From assembly GCA_947069175.1 (NCBI GenBank), contig CAMTDV010000017.1:34171126-34235125 (forward strand): DNA of 64,000 nucleotides, read 5' to 3'. Below, piece after piece: positions 23,671 through 35,778 of the stretch (its first letter is position 1; every line of letters begins with the position of its first letter). Origin of the DNA: Scalesia atractyloides (Eukaryota > Streptophyta > Magnoliopsida > Asterales > Asteraceae). The position numbers and the translations under genes were made by a program. Under the pieces are notes generated by a model. The model worked only from the letters and a program-made list of their open reading frames with translations. It had not been told where the DNA came from and made no database searches.

Positions 23671-23981
23671 TATATATATATATATATATATGTAGGATTC
23701 ATGCGAGAACCGCGAGAACCAATGTGAAAACAACAAAATAAACCCACTACACCATTATTCAAAACCTAAAAAACCCTAACCCCCTCACCCCCCCCCCCCC
23801 CAAAAAAAAAAAACCTAACCCCCATCAATGCTAAATGCTAAAAACTAAACCATAAAGCTAAACCCCCCAAAATCCTAACTCCCTCCCACCCCCAAAACCT
23901 AAAACAACCTAACCCCCCACCCACCCAAGCTAAATGCTAAAAACTAAACCATAAAGCTAAACCCTTCAAAAACCTAAAAAT

Positions 23982-25666
23982 TGGTGTGCGTTGAGCGTAC
24001 TATATTTTTATTAACAGTTTAAGTTCATTTTATCCATTAGTGAAGTTTTAAATTTATAAAACACATACTAACAATAAACACACACTTGGGCAAGTGCACC
24101 CATCGTAAGCGTAGTATAGTGTTGGTAAGATACCGAGGTCGTCCAAGGAGACAAGAGCTTTTAGTACTGGTTTATCGTCAACGTCTAATCAATCTAAATT
24201 TAGATAAAACTTTTGAAGCATAAAAATAAATAAAATGAAATACAAATAGACAAGATAGAATCACTTGGATCCAACTTCTCTTTTATGTATCCTTTGATAG
24301 TTGTTGCACTTTCGGACTTTTTAAGAGATTATCTTAGTTATAGTAGTAGGCCCCTCTTTTGAAGGTGACGTTACCCTCAACCCAGTGGTTTGAGTCAGCA
24401 GGGATACAATCCCAAAGGGTCGGAATATTGGAAGACAATTAAATAAGTTATTAATGCGAAAAGTGATAGGGCCCTCTTTTGAAGGTGACATTACCCTCGG
24501 CAAAGTGGTTTGAGTCAGCAGGGATACAATCCCAAGAATCCTGTTTAAAATATTAATAGTAGTTTACATATGAGGGGTTCAAGCTATTCGCTCCCCCGCC
24601 ATCCAATACCCATAGAGCATTGAAGGAGGCCCTAATAAGCTTGAACCAAGTCCTCACAGGATCTATACACTGAACGAGACAAGAACTTTACCAAACCACC
24701 ACTCTAACCCCCTTCCAAGTAGTTAACACGCTTTATATAAACCGTAAAGACACGAATGAGCAAATGAATGACATCATGAAGAAATGGTTAGGAAAATTCA
24801 CTTTCAACATAAAAAACTAGTTATTGAAGTCAATAATACACACCCAATTAAAAAGTGCCGAAAGATTAAGAACTAAAAGTAATACATAAAAAATTAGCCT
24901 TCACCAAGTGATGTAAGGAATTTAGCCAAGCATGGCCTTTGTTTGACCAGAACTCTTACAATCTATCTTGGATGCCGAGACTACTATACACTCTAAAGAT
25001 GATTGATGGATGATGGTGGTGGGTGTTGGTGTTGTAGTGGTGGTGGAGTGGTGGCAAAGTGAGAGAGAAGTGGTTTGCCAAGTGATGCCTTTGAAGTGAA
25101 CCAAGCACCCCTATTTATAGTCAAAACAGAGTCCCGGCCACGTCCCCGTGTCCAGTGGGCACGGCCCGTGACCATCATCCTTCTCTTTCTTCATTTATTG
25201 CATCTGACAGCAGAGGGCCCCACACGACCCCGTGGCCTCTGGGCACGGCCCCGTGGTCAACTGTTCGTTGTACTATCTGGATTATGCAAATTTTATAGTT
25301 GACCACGCCCCATGTTGGGCTGGGCACGGCCCCGTGGTGGGCGTAAAAGCTTCTGCAGGTTTTGTCTTGAAGTGTAGGATCTGACCACGCGCCCTGTTTG
25401 TCTGGGCACGGCCCCGTGGTCATCTTCTGTAATCCTGTTTTTGTCTTTTGGGGTGTTGCTGAGAAGTCGGGCATGGCTCGTTATTCCTTCTTTTCGTATT
25501 TATGTTGATTTTGACTGCTTATTTGCTTCTTTTGTTCGTTTAAGCTCTTTTTATCTTGAAAATACAAAAGGAACAAAGAAACGTGCTTTTTCCAACATTA
25601 GTACTAAAAAGGGTTAGTTTTATGCCTCATTTGATGTAATTTATATGTTGCATTTTGCACACATCA
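23982..25666 (-). mobile_element. Solo LTR, Athila/Tat-like style
   Basis: 1,685 bp with a perfect 5-bp duplication, aaaat, at 23977-23981 and 25667-25671. On the minus strand it starts TGATGTGTGC and ends GCACACCA. A minus-strand TATA box CTATAAATAG lies at 25111-25120. Two near-identical segments beginning ccctcttttgaaggtgac occur at about 24352 and 24473, and several 'ggcacggccccgtgg' segments lie at 25150-25425. The TGATG start and general style resemble the Athila/Tat-like LTR at 34981. That family assignment is tentative. Confidence 0.82.
25111..25120 (-). promoter_or_regulatory. TATA box of the solo LTR
   Basis: CTATAAATAG on the minus strand, about 550 bp inside the LTR start. It sets the minus orientation. 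Confidence 0.65.
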
Positions 25667-25740
25667 AAAATCTAAAAAACACACAAAAAAATTTTAATTT
25701 TTTTTAGGTATTTTAGGTTGTTTTCACATTGCTTCTCGCA

Positions 25741-26040
25741 ATAAACCAACTACACCGCTATCCAAAACCTAAAAAACCCTAACCCCCTCACCCCTCCCCC
25801 CCCCCCCCCCCCAAAAAAAAAATAAGCCCCATCCATGCTAAATGCTAAAAACTAAACCATAAAGTTAAACCCCCAAAAAACCTAATCCCCCCCCCCCCAA
25901 AAAAAAAACCTAAAGAAACCTAAACCCTCCCCCCCCCCCCCCCCCCCCAAGCTAAATGCTAAAAACTAAACCATAAAGTTAAACACCTCAAAAACCTAAA
26001 GAATCTAAAAAACACAAAAAAAAATTAGAAAATCAACAAA
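25741..26040. repeat. Second copy of the C-tract repeat
   Basis: Repeats the body of the preceding small element ('aaaccaactacaccgctatc', then 'ctaaccccc' and long C runs followed by A runs), without clear terminal arms. The homopolymer lengths are the least certain bases in this part of the sequence. Confidence 0.65.
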
Positions 26041-27498
26041 AAAAAGTTGTATGGTTGCGAATGGAACTGCTTACAAGAGTAAAAATAAAATATAGAAAAA
26101 AAAAGATACCCAAAAGTAAATCAAAAAAAAAGTTGTATGGTAACGACGTTTTTCATATGAAACCCGTGGTCAGAGATCAACAAATGGTACTGGGTACCGG
26201 CATAAAATTTCCCGAACCTAAAGATCTTAAATACGAATTCGGTACTGACTTTTGGCGTTCCTGGTACTAGTTCGCTACTGGTTTTTACCTTCATATACCG
26301 GTACCGTAACAGGTATTTTCGATACGAGTACCAATTCGATATCGGTTGGCATCGAGCTCATCCCTACCCTTGAAACTAATTTTTTTTTGAATAAAATCAA
26401 CAAAAAAAAGTTACACGATACCGTTGTCATTCATAAGGTACCCGTGATCAGGGATGAGCAAATGGTACCGGGTAGCTGTAGCAAATTTCCCGAACTAAAA
26501 GATTTTCAATATCAATTCGGTACCGACTTTTGTCGTTTTCTGTACCAGACGGGTGTCGGTTTACCTTCATGTATCGATATCGAACAGGATCTTACCAGTA
26601 TTTTTGATACCAACACTGGTTCTATACCTGTTGGCACCAAGCTTATCCCAACACGTGATAAAAAATCATTAAAGTTAAGAAAAACATGAAAAAGTAGTTA
26701 AATTAAAAACATTGAAATTAATAATTATTACTATAATATTAAAATAATAAAAGTTTAAAAAACTATATAAAGTATTATAATATTAAAATTAATATTCATT
26801 AGCTTCTATTAATATATATAGTGTGTGTTTACATATGTTTTGAAATCACTACGAGTGCGTTACGAACGAAACCGCTTACAAGTATAAAAAGAAATGTAGA
26901 AAAAAACACTAAAAGATAACCAAAAGAAAATCAACCAAAAAGTTGTATGGTAACGATCTTGTTCGTATAAAACTCCTGGTCAGAGATGAGCAAATGGTAC
27001 TGGGTACAAGCACCGAATTCCCAAACCGAAATATCTTAATTACCAATTTGGTATCAACTTTTGGCATTCCTAGTACTGGTTTGCTACTGGTTTTTACCTT
27101 CGTATACTGGTCCCATAACTGGTATTTTCGGTACTAGTACCGATTCGATATCGGTTAGCACCGAACTCATCCCTACCCTTGAAACTAAAAAACGTTGAAT
27201 AAAATCAACAAAAAAAGTTGCACGAAACCATTGTCGTTCGTACGGTACCCATGATCAGGGATAAGCAAATGGTACCGGTAGCAGTAGCGAATTTCCCGAA
27301 CTAAAAGATTTTCAATATCAATTCGGTACCGACTTTTGTTATTTTCTGTACCAGACTGGTGCTAGTTTTTACCTTCATGTACCGATACCGAATATGATCG
27401 TACCAGTATTTTCGATACCAGTTGACACCAAGTTTATCCCAACCCGGGATAAAAAAAATCATTAAAGTTAAGAAAAAAATAAAAAGTATTTATATAGT
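26041..27498. repeat. Two-level tandem repeat rich in GGTACC
   Basis: Two blocks (about 26048-26700 and 26853-27498) are offset by about 808 bp. Each contains two subunits about 272 bp apart. Subunits carry 'aaatggtac[c/t]ggg' cores at about 26182, 26460, 26992 and 27267, and the blocks end with a shared 'cattaaagttaagaaaaa'. The open frames here are repeat translations and carry no known domain. Confidence 0.75.
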
Positions 27499-29289
27499 AT
27501 AATTGATGCGGGACCAGGTGTATAAGATCGGTCCATGATGTTTCTAGAGGCCCATGATCGGGCTACCAAGGGTGTTTTTCGAAAACGGGCATAACTTTGG
27601 CTATGGGTCCCCTATATCCTATCTTTCTCTTATAAAAATCTGGTGGCAAAGGTAGAGTCTCAGCCGGATCTCCCTGTGGATGTGCAGAAGGACCTCTCTT
27701 CTTTTTTCCTGGTCTGCTCGATGATCCTTCATATGACATTCTGCAAAACAAACCAATTCAAACAGGCAAAGCAAAACAAACCATTAGCTCACAAACTATT
27801 TTTGGTATTTTTGAATTTTTTTAGTTTTTTTTTTGAAAAGGAAACGACCGTATATCATTTCATTCGCGGCCGTTACCTAAAAAGACCAATTTACAAAATA
27901 CATGTGGGTAACCATTAACAATGATAGCAAATTTAGACCAAAACTCGCCCGAATGGAGATTGAGTACAGGTGAGTGGTCATTGACTCATTAATGCTCAAG
28001 ATGCATACATAACCCAACAACGACTAAGACTCGAAAATATCTATAATGACACGACCTAAAAACAACCTAAGACTCGAACCACAATCGACACATCAACTAG
28101 ACTAGACCTAGACCGACCCATAAACTAGACTCAATGTACACTCTACCTCCTCCTGGCACTTTAATTGTCCGCAACTAATGCCCAAGTGCCAAAACAATCC
28201 AACATTGAGTCCCAAATCGAATAAGGGTCAAAACTTTAATGTGTCACTAGTGGAACCGGGTCAAAATTTTGGTAAAAATCTCATCTTTAACTCAAACATT
28301 ACCAACATGTATCCCCACACTCAATGTGGAACCATTCCCAAACCAAGCCAACCGCAAAACACACCCAAAACAACCCAAACCAGCCCTTCCGCAACCTCTA
28401 ATCAGCTGGACTATACCCAAATCAACCCAATCGCAGCCTCAATCATATGAAAAAGACACCTAACACTAGACCCTAACAAGACACGACTCCTAAAAATGCA
28501 ACTAGAATGACTAAAATCTGATATAAACAGACTCAAAGCACATAACTTGCAAGGAAAACATACCTGGAAGTTTATTTAGACAAGAAAGACTAAGAGATTT
28601 GCTAGCAAGCTTCAAAACCCTTGAAATCATGTGTTTAATGGTGACAGATGGAAGATATATGGTGGAGTCGGGTTGACATCGATAATGGTTAAGTGTGGGT
28701 GGAGGATTTGGATGAATCGTGGTGGTAGGTGGTGGTTTGTGGTGGCCAGAAGTGGTGGTTGGCGAGTGAAGAGTAGAAGAAATTAGGTCAAATGTAAAGA
28801 ATTGGAAATTATAAGTTGCAGATCTGCGTCACCAATCTCTCGCGGGCCGTGAAAGAGGTGGGTAATCCTCTCGCACCTCGCGACCGGGTTATTTTTTTCC
28901 GGATTTAATTGCCTCTCGCGGACCGCGATCGAGTTAGCAAAATCTCTCGCGTCCCGTGAGACCCACTTGTTTACAAAAGGTTTTGGTTGTTTTATGGCCT
29001 AAATACCTTAAAAAAATTCCCACAACTTAACAAACCATCCCAAAACCTTTTGCACTCCTTTTTAACATAAAAAACTTACCTTAACCTCGAAATCTTCGTC
29101 AATTTCGGCTCCACGATGGCAATGAATTCCTGCAAAACAGTTAACGACACAAAAACACAAAACACAAAACACAAACTACGAAAAACTACCGTTAACGACC
29201 CAAAAGACACGATACGAAAGCTACTACTAACTATACAAACTCTACACTTGAGTTTTCACTCAAGACTCTAAACATTGGTGCGAGGGGGA
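27499..29289. other. Probable 3' untranslated/spacer region of the Athila/Tat-like element
   Basis: No gene is recognised. The stretch lies downstream (minus strand) of the decayed integrase end. Features are a 62-codon minus frame at 27563-27751 with a basic stretch, repeated 'ctctcgcg' segments at 28835-28960, and an intron-like acceptor (TTTTGCAG, minus) near 29130. The 3' LTR expected here could not be matched to the 5' LTR that starts at 34981, so it is absent or too diverged to see. Confidence 0.35.
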
Positions 29290-30330
29290 ACTTCGAGAGG
29301 AGTTTCCTCCATCTCGGTAGGATAAACAGGCCATCCTAGGTAATGCTTCAATCAATGGCCATTTACTTTCCAAGTGCCTCCATCGACTTCATCTTGCAAC
29401 TTAGCCGTGCCGTACGGGAACACTTCCTTCACCAAGCCCCGTCCACTTCAACTTCAACTTTCCACCAAACAATTTTAATCTTGAGTTATAGAAAAGCAAC
29501 TTGTCACTGGCCTTAAATTCCTTCAACCCTCTCAACTTACGATCATGCAATGCCTTCGTCTTATCTTTTATACTCCACGAACGCTCTTACACGGCATCTC
29601 TAAGTGCTTCTAACTCATTAATTTGGAATAAACGTCTCCTAAACACCTCGATTAGATCTAAATTAACGGCTTTAAGAGCCCAAAGCGCTCGGTGTTCTAA
29701 TACCACCGGAAGATGGCAAGCTTTGCCATAGACATTCATGAACGGTGTGGTCCCTAAAGGTGTCTTGTAGGCGGTTCTAAATTCCCACAACGCATCATCG
29801 AGCTTCTCCGACCAATCTTTCCTACTTCTACCTACCGTTTTCTCTAGGATTCTCTTCACTCCCTGATTCGCATTCTCAACTTGACGCTAGTTTGGTGGTG
29901 GTAAGCGGTAGAAAAACGATGAGTGACTCCGTAGCGTGCTAATGCCTTCTCCATCACGATATTGCAAAAGTGAGTGCCACGGTCACTAATGATAGCTCTA
30001 GGTGTACTGAAATGCGTGAATAACTTCTTAAGAAATCCGACCACCAATCGGGCGTCTTTTGTAGGCAAAGCTTGGGCTTCAACCCACTTGGAGACATAAT
30101 CAATCGCCACGAGGATGTACCTATTCCCACTAGAGACAGGGAAAGGTCCCATGAAGTCGATGCCCCACACATCGAAAAGAATTTAGATTGGCTTTTGGGG
30201 CATCTCATCCTTGGATGAGATATTGCCGGCGCGTTGGCAACGATCGCAATTCCTAACAAGCTCTAAAGCATCCTTTACAACCGAAGGCCAAAAAAACCCG
30301 CAATCAAATACTTTTTGAGTGGTGACGTGT
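29290..30330 (-). pseudogene. Integrase region, broken
   Basis: Segments of a retroviral-type integrase, which joins element DNA to the chromosome. A zinc-finger remnant (CQRAGNISSKDEMPQ) lies near 30190-30240. The catalytic core is at 29856-30170, with WGIDFMGPFP and later IISDRGTHF supplying the two Asp residues. After a frameshift near 29880 the frame continues at 29587-29859 with WEFRTAYKTPLGTTPFMNVY. The C-terminal tail reads KVNGH then LKHYLG near 29320-29370 in yet another frame. At least two frameshifts make it non-functional. Confidence 0.8.
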
Positions 30331-30450
30331 GGACCGTGGTGACCTCCCATCAATCCCTAAGAATGTCTAAATCCTCTTCTCTACTCACACACCTCCTAAG
30401 AATTCTATCGGCCCTACCCTAAAAAGAAACGGATGTATCTCCTAGCATCT

Positions 30451-30654
30451 CTAAAGATTTCTTCTTTTATTGGGGGTCATCCCCTTCAACACCATCCCAT
30501 TCGCTAGGTAGTTTGCCAAGTTCGTGAACCATGGCATACCTTCTTTCTCCGCCACAACAAACTCAATCGACTTGTGAGGGAATCTATCGCCTATCGCCTC
30601 CTCACGAACCTCCTCTCTAGTCGGATCCTCCAATCGTGAGAGATGATCGGCCAC
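30451..30654 (-). pseudogene. RNase H end / integrase linker fragment
   Basis: Begins with MADHLSRLEDP, matching the 'DHLSR' motif at the end of Ty3 RNase H domains, and runs into the linker ahead of the integrase. It is separated from the upstream RT/RNase H frame by stops and frameshifts. Confidence 0.7.
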
Positions 30655-30905
30655 AACATTCTCCGCCCCTTCTTATCTTTGATTTCTATGTCGAATTCGG
30701 AAAGCAAGAGGATCCATCATATAAGACGAGGCTTGGCGTCTTTCTTTTGGAAAAGATAACGTGAAGCAGCATGATCGGTGAACACAACGGTTTTAGATAG
30801 CACGAGTTAAGAACGGAATTTATCGAATCCGAACACGACGACTAGAAGTTCTTTCTCGGTGGTGGTATAGTTCTCTTGGGCATCGTTGAGGGTTTTGTTC
30901 GCATA

Positions 30906-31358
30906 TTAGATCGGGGGGAAATAATTTTCTACTCTTTGCCCCAAAACCACATCGGCCGCGTAATCGCTCGCGTTACACGTGAGCTTGAATGGCGAGCTCC
31001 AATCGGGCGATTTAAGAATGGGGGTGCTCAAAAGTTTCTCCTTTAAGAACTCAAAAGCTTTAAGACACTCCTCGTCGGATACGAAATGAACGTCCTTCTT
31101 AAGGAGTTGGGTCATGGGGCGTGTGATTTTAGAAAAGTCTTTAATAAAACGCCGGTAGAAACCCACATGACCAAGTAAACTACGGATGGATTTGACGTTC
31201 GTCGGTGGAGGAAGCTTACAAATGGTATCTATCTTAGCTTGATCTACCTCTATACCCTCTCTAGAAATCTTATGTCCTAAGATAATTCCCTCCGTCACCA
31301 TGAAGTGACACTTCTCCCAATTAAGCATCAACTTCGTCTCAACACACCATCCCCTCAA
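30906..31358 (-). pseudogene. RT thumb and RNase H region, catalytic Asp lost
   Basis: The RT thumb shows KCHFMVTEGIILGHKIS and GHVGFYRRFIKDFSKI. RNase H begins with LTCNASDYAADVVLGQR. In Ty3 elements this place normally reads C-D-A-S, and the Asp binds the catalytic metal. Here an AAC codon gives Asn. The frame then ends. Confidence 0.8.
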
Positions 31359-31993
31359 GGTTAGCTAAGCACTGATCGAATGAATTACCATAAACTGAAA
31401 AATTGTCCATAAAATCCTCCATGGAACTCTCGATCATATCTTGGAAATTGGCAACCATATATCTTTGAAAAGTTGCCGGAGCGTTACACAATCCAAATGG
31501 CTGCGTCAGTACGCGTACATGCCATATGGACATGTAAAGGTCGTCTTCTCTTAATCCTCTGGTGCGATGGGAATCTGGAAGTAACCGGAAAACCCGTCGA
31601 GAAACAATAGAATTGTTGACCCATGAGACACTCTAGCATTTGGTCAATGAACGGGAGTGGAAAATGGTCCTTCCGGGTGGTCTCGTTTAATCTTTGGTAA
31701 TCAATACACCCTTGCCAACTGGTGACCGTACATGACAGGATAAGTTTATTCTTCTCATTCATGACAACTGTCATCCCCCCTTTCTTTAGGACGACTTGAG
31801 TAGGACTCACCCAAGAAGAGTCGGAAATTGGGTATATCAACATGGCCTCCATCAACTTCAATACCTCCTTCTTAACCACTTCTTGCATGTTTGGGTTGAG
31901 GCGTCTTTGGGGTTGCACCACCAGCTTGTATACCTCCTCCATAAGAATCCGATGGGTGCAAAAAGTAGGGCTTATCCCCTTTATGTCGGACAA
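31339..31993 (-). pseudogene. Reverse transcriptase core, broken and active site changed
   Basis: The frame at 31484-31993 gives the RT fingers (IDYQRLNETTRKDHFPLPFID, shown only in part here) and loses frame in the palm. The frame at 31339-31533 resumes with LTQPFGLCNAPATFQ. It carries FMDNFSVYG where Ty3 elements have F-M-D-D. The second catalytic Asp is replaced by Asn (codon AAT at 31402-31404). RT activity is therefore lost twice, by frameshift and by this substitution. Confidence 0.82.
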
Positions 31994-32910
31994 CCTCCAT
32001 GCAATGCCTCTTTGTGTTTTTTAACACCTCAATCAACCTCACTTTCTCCTCCACCGTCAACTTAGAAGAAATTATGGCGGGCATACTCGAACTCTCTCCT
32101 AGAAACGTATACTCTAGGTGTGAAGGAAGGACCTTAAGCTTTAAAGGGGCCGAAGTATCTACGGGTCGACTCTCACTCTCCTCTCTAATCTCACAAAGCT
32201 CTAACGTTTCAGGAACCCAAAGTGGGTCCTCCTCTTCCTCTTCCACTTCAACCTCCTCATCCTCATCAACTACTCTCTCACTCACTAAATCGGCTCCACT
32301 AATATACTCTAGACACTGGTCAACGCAAGAAAAGTAAACCGAAAGAAAAGGACCACTATCATCATCTCTACCACTCGGGTGTTGCATAGAACTATCAATC
32401 TCGAATGTGAACTTTTCTTCACCCGCTCTAAGTGTGATCTTACCATCAAAGACATCGATGATTTCCTTTGCGGTACGTAGGAAAGGGCGACCTAAAATGA
32501 TGGGAACTCGCTTGTCGGCCTCCATATCTAGAATGATGAAATCAACGTGGAAAACGAACCTATCGACCTTAACTAAGAGATTTTCTATGACTCCACGAGG
32601 ATACTTATACGAACGATCAGCCAAGGACAATGATATGCGCGTGGGAGTGAGTTCTCCTAAACCTAACTACTCATAGAGAGAAAATGGCATCAAATTGATG
32701 TTGGCTCCTAAGTCGGCTAAAGCGTGAGCGGGAGCGATGGCACCGCCAAAAAGACATGGGATGGTGAAAGTGCCCGGGTCGGTGAGTTTTTTCCAGCAGT
32801 TTATTGAGAACAACCGCGAAACAACCCCCATTCAATGGGACATTTGAGAGCTCCCCCAGCTTATCTTTGCGTTCAAGAAGATTTTTAAAAAACTTGACGT
32901 ATTTAGGCAT
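31872..32910 (-). pseudogene. Protease and linker region, broken
   Basis: The frame at 32671-32910 (MPKYVKFFKNLLERK...) is the conserved segment before the Athila-type protease. The frame at 31872-32630 includes VDFIILDMEADKRVPIILG and RPFLRTAKEIIDV of the protease, then an acidic linker (DEDEEVEVEEEEEDP) leading to RT. A frameshift joins it to the RT fingers near 31990. Confidence 0.75.
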
Positions 32911-33355
32911 GTGCTAGAGGGCCTCAATGATTGGAAGATTGATTTTAGCTGTGTGAACATGTCAAGAAATTTCATGTATTCCTTAGCATACTTTGTTGCT
33001 TAAGGGGGGCGGGGTGTGGCGACGGCCTAGCCTCTATTGGCTTTTTCTCTACCCTACTCTCAACTTGGGGCTCACGGTTAGGTATGGTACTTTCTGGACT
33101 AACCTATTTTGCACCCTCACCAGAGCCTCCATCTCTATCTCCTAACTACCTCTCCTAAACTCCTACCACTACGGGTGGTGATCGCTTTCGCTGAATGGTT
33201 AGCCGGGTTGGTTTGCGTGTTGCCTGAAAACTGACCACGAGGTTCTTCTTGCAACTGCTAAGCGATACCACCTACGGACTTTTGAAGAACTAAGGGTGTG
33301 GACTGTTGATTTTTCAAAAGAAGATCCTGATTCTTTAAGAGAGCATCGTGTTCCG

Positions 33356-33582
33356 CTAACGTTTTATGAGTGACCTGGTCCTTACAACTAAATGAGAAAG
33401 AAGTTCCTCAATCCTATCCAAACTACCCCCTAAACTCCTACCACTAGTGTGACCCTCTTGGTTGGAACCCCCCACTACTAATCTACCCCCCCCCCCCCGA
33501 ACCTGAACTCCCAAACTAACCCTGCCCCCTGTTTCGATATTGACTTGACTGGAAACCAAAGGGACTACCGGAAGAACGGAAA

Positions 33583-33615
<33 letters not shown>

Positions 33616-34814
33616 GATTATTATTATTATTATTACGCTAGTTGGAGTTTTAATAATTATTATTAAACGGGTTGTTGGAACCTCGGGTTTGACCTATGAT
33701 GAACTCGACCTGCTCAAGGGTGAGCGTGGGACACTCAATGGTATAGTGACCTCCCCTACATACGTCACATCTATCGACCTTTCTCTTAATCTCTTGTATT
33801 TCTTTGGTCATATCTCTCCTAAGTTTCTCTATCGCAGCAACTACCGTAGTTTCCAAGCTAACTTGGTGTACTCCTCGACTGGTCGTGGTGGTACTAGACA
33901 TAGGAATTGAATTCCTGGTGGCAGCACTATAGTCGATGTTGGAATGTGCGAATTTTTCGAAGAGTTCGTTACACTCGGCTACTGATTTCTTACCCATAAG
34001 TTGCCCTCCAGCAGAAGTGCCAAACCGGGCTCGGGTTTCAGGAGTGAACCCGTTGTAGAATTTCTCTACAAGCGCCTAATCAGACAAATCATGCTGAGAA
34101 CAACGAGACACTAAGGTTTGGAAACACTCATATGTTAGCTGGTACGGCTCATCCGGTTCCATCCGGAATGAATGGATCTGGTCGCGGAGACGAGATCCTT
34201 TGGCAGGTGGAAAATGCTTAAGGAGAAAGGCATCCCGAAGACCAGCCCAAGTGGTGAAGGTACCTGCTGGCTATGAATCGAGCCAAGTGGCGGCTTGACC
34301 TGCTAGGGAAAAGGGAAAGACATGGAGGAAACGGGCATCATTGTTAGCACATTTAAGGTTGAGAGTGCTACAAAGGTGGGTAAGGCGGTTGATGTGAGCT
34401 AGGGCGTCCTCGTCATCACGACCGTGAAATTGACATGAATTGGTGATAGCGGTCATGATGTATGACGGGATTTGCTAGGATTTTTCGTTATTGATAGCGG
34501 GAAGGGTGATGGGCGGAGGTCGCACCGGTACAACCGGTGGTGGCTTCTTGGTAAACGGTTCGGTTGGCCATTTGGGCAACGGGTGGTGGACTTTGTGTAC
34601 GGGATGGTGGTGGGGAATTGTGAGGTGACGAATTCGGAGTGAAGTCAAAGTTCGATGGTTTAGATTGGAGAGTAGAGTCAGAAAGGGCGAAGGATGAAGA
34701 AGAAGAAGTACTAACCTTGAAAGAGGAACACGAAACGGAAGACTTGTCCGTAGGCGGCTTCAGTGGAGGTCCTTGCGAATGCGTATGGGGCATCCACTGC
34801 AAAACCGGAAACAA
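33356..34814 (-). pseudogene. gag region, broken
   Basis: Pieces in order (minus strand): a Ser/Pro-rich N-terminus (34488-34814), a capsid-type segment with AHINRLTHLCSTL and FPFSLAGQAATWLDS (34271-34456), a segment with one zinc knuckle CDVCRGGHYTIECP (33650-33997) and a Gly-rich tail (33356-33559). A (TTA)n expansion at about 33585-33640 inserts a poly-Asn stretch. Gag would package the RNA; this copy is interrupted several times. Confidence 0.75.
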
Positions 34815-34956
34815 ACAAGTAAGACGACTCTAAAAATTGACTCGATAAAATAAAATGACACTAAAATTGTTTAGACTCCTACGACTCAAACAAGATAAAT
34901 AGCACGTATGATGTCAATTAAGTCCAAACAAAGTAATCAACGCAATTGCCAAAGAG

Positions 34957-34974
34957 TCCCCGAAAACGGCGCCA
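34957..34974 (-). other. Primer binding site, tRNA-Asp type
   Basis: TGGCGCCGTTTTCGGGGA on the minus strand, six bases from the LTR edge. It is close to the TGGCGCCGTTGCCGGGGA-type site known from Athila/Tat elements, with two mismatches. Confidence 0.75.
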
Positions 34975-34980
34975 AAAACT

Positions 34981-35778
34981 TGATGTGCTAAAAGTAGTTT
35001 AACTAAAATTAACCTAAATCTAGACTCAAAGTAATACTCTAGACTCTCTAAGACTCGACTAAAATACTAACCGGCAAGTGAACCTGTCGACTCTAGTATG
35101 ACAAAGTAAGTCCGGACGTCGAACCCACGAGACTCGATTAAACTACGCTAATGACTCTATATAGACTAGGACTGACACGGACATTGCTAATTGTTTATTT
35201 GATTGGGGGGGGTTACTAAAAATCCTAAAAGAGCAATTAAATTAAACTAATTAATTAAACTAACTAGACACAACTTTGGATGAAGGTTTTACTCAATAAT
35301 GATGAAGACTACCTAGGTTGGAATCCCCCTTGCTATTGTAAAGATTCCTATTGGATAAATGATGTGATTTGGAACAGGGATCTTTAAATGCTAAACCCTA
35401 AGAGAAACCCAAACCCTTCTCGGGAAAACACCTATGGAACTTGATATGGTTGTTACGAACACCGGTTAACTAGACTCCTCTTACGGTTATCTAATATTCT
35501 AGAAAGTGCCCTAATGTGACTAACTACCTCTCGTTTGAAAATCTAAGGCAACTAAGGATCTTAATTTGGTTTATTAGACTAAATTGTGGCAAGGCAACTT
35601 AGAGGGTTTGATCTAAGAATTTATCCTAGCGATTTACCCAGTTGGACCTTTTAATAACCTTGCACCTTCCAGTGACTAAGCTTAGCAGAATATTAAAACT
35701 GAATTAACTCTTGATTACCGTTTCTGTGGTTTATTGGCCAATTCACCACAAGATTACCCAAACCCGCCAAGACCCGAA
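34981..35778 (-). repeat. 5' LTR of the Athila/Tat-like element, left part
   Basis: Starts TGATGTGC on the plus strand next to the primer site. It is interrupted by the Tekay-like insertion. The continuation is at 46225. Confidence 0.7.
35774..35778. repeat. Target duplication ccgaa (left copy)
   Basis: Partner at 46220-46224. The pair marks insertion of the Tekay-like element into the older LTR. Confidence 0.88.

Larger units (their letters stand above)
23712..25739. mobile_element. Small inverted-repeat element split by a solo LTR
   Basis: The 23-bp arms at 23712-23734 and 25717-25739 are inverted copies with one mismatch (gcgagaacc followed by aatgtgaaaacaac on the left). Without the nested solo LTR the element is about 340 bp. 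Its body is rich in 'cctaaaaaaccctaaccccc' units and C/A tracts. No transposase is present. A target duplication was not identified, and the superfamily is unknown. Confidence 0.5.
29290..35778 (-). mobile_element. Decayed Athila/Tat-like Ty3 retrotransposon
   Basis: On the minus strand: 5' LTR (split, beginning at 34981), tRNA-Asp-type primer site, gag, protease, reverse transcriptase, RNase H and integrase, all broken by stops and frameshifts. Telltale motifs are the gag segment ending FPFSLAGQAATWLDS, the protease segment IILGRPFLRTA, the RT segment LTQPFGLCNAPATFQRYM and the integrase end KVNGH followed by LKHYLG. No chromodomain is seen, which also fits the Athila/Tat side of the Ty3 tree. 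A Tekay-like element later inserted into its 5' LTR, so this element is the older one. No 3' LTR was recognised. Confidence 0.82.

Noticed and set aside
26252..26689. 145-codon frame in the GGTACC repeat
   Set aside because: It translates repeat subunits, and the equivalent place in the second block is broken.
33545..33910. 121-codon plus-strand frame with a run of Ile
   Set aside because: It is the complement of the broken gag region and a (TTA)n tract.
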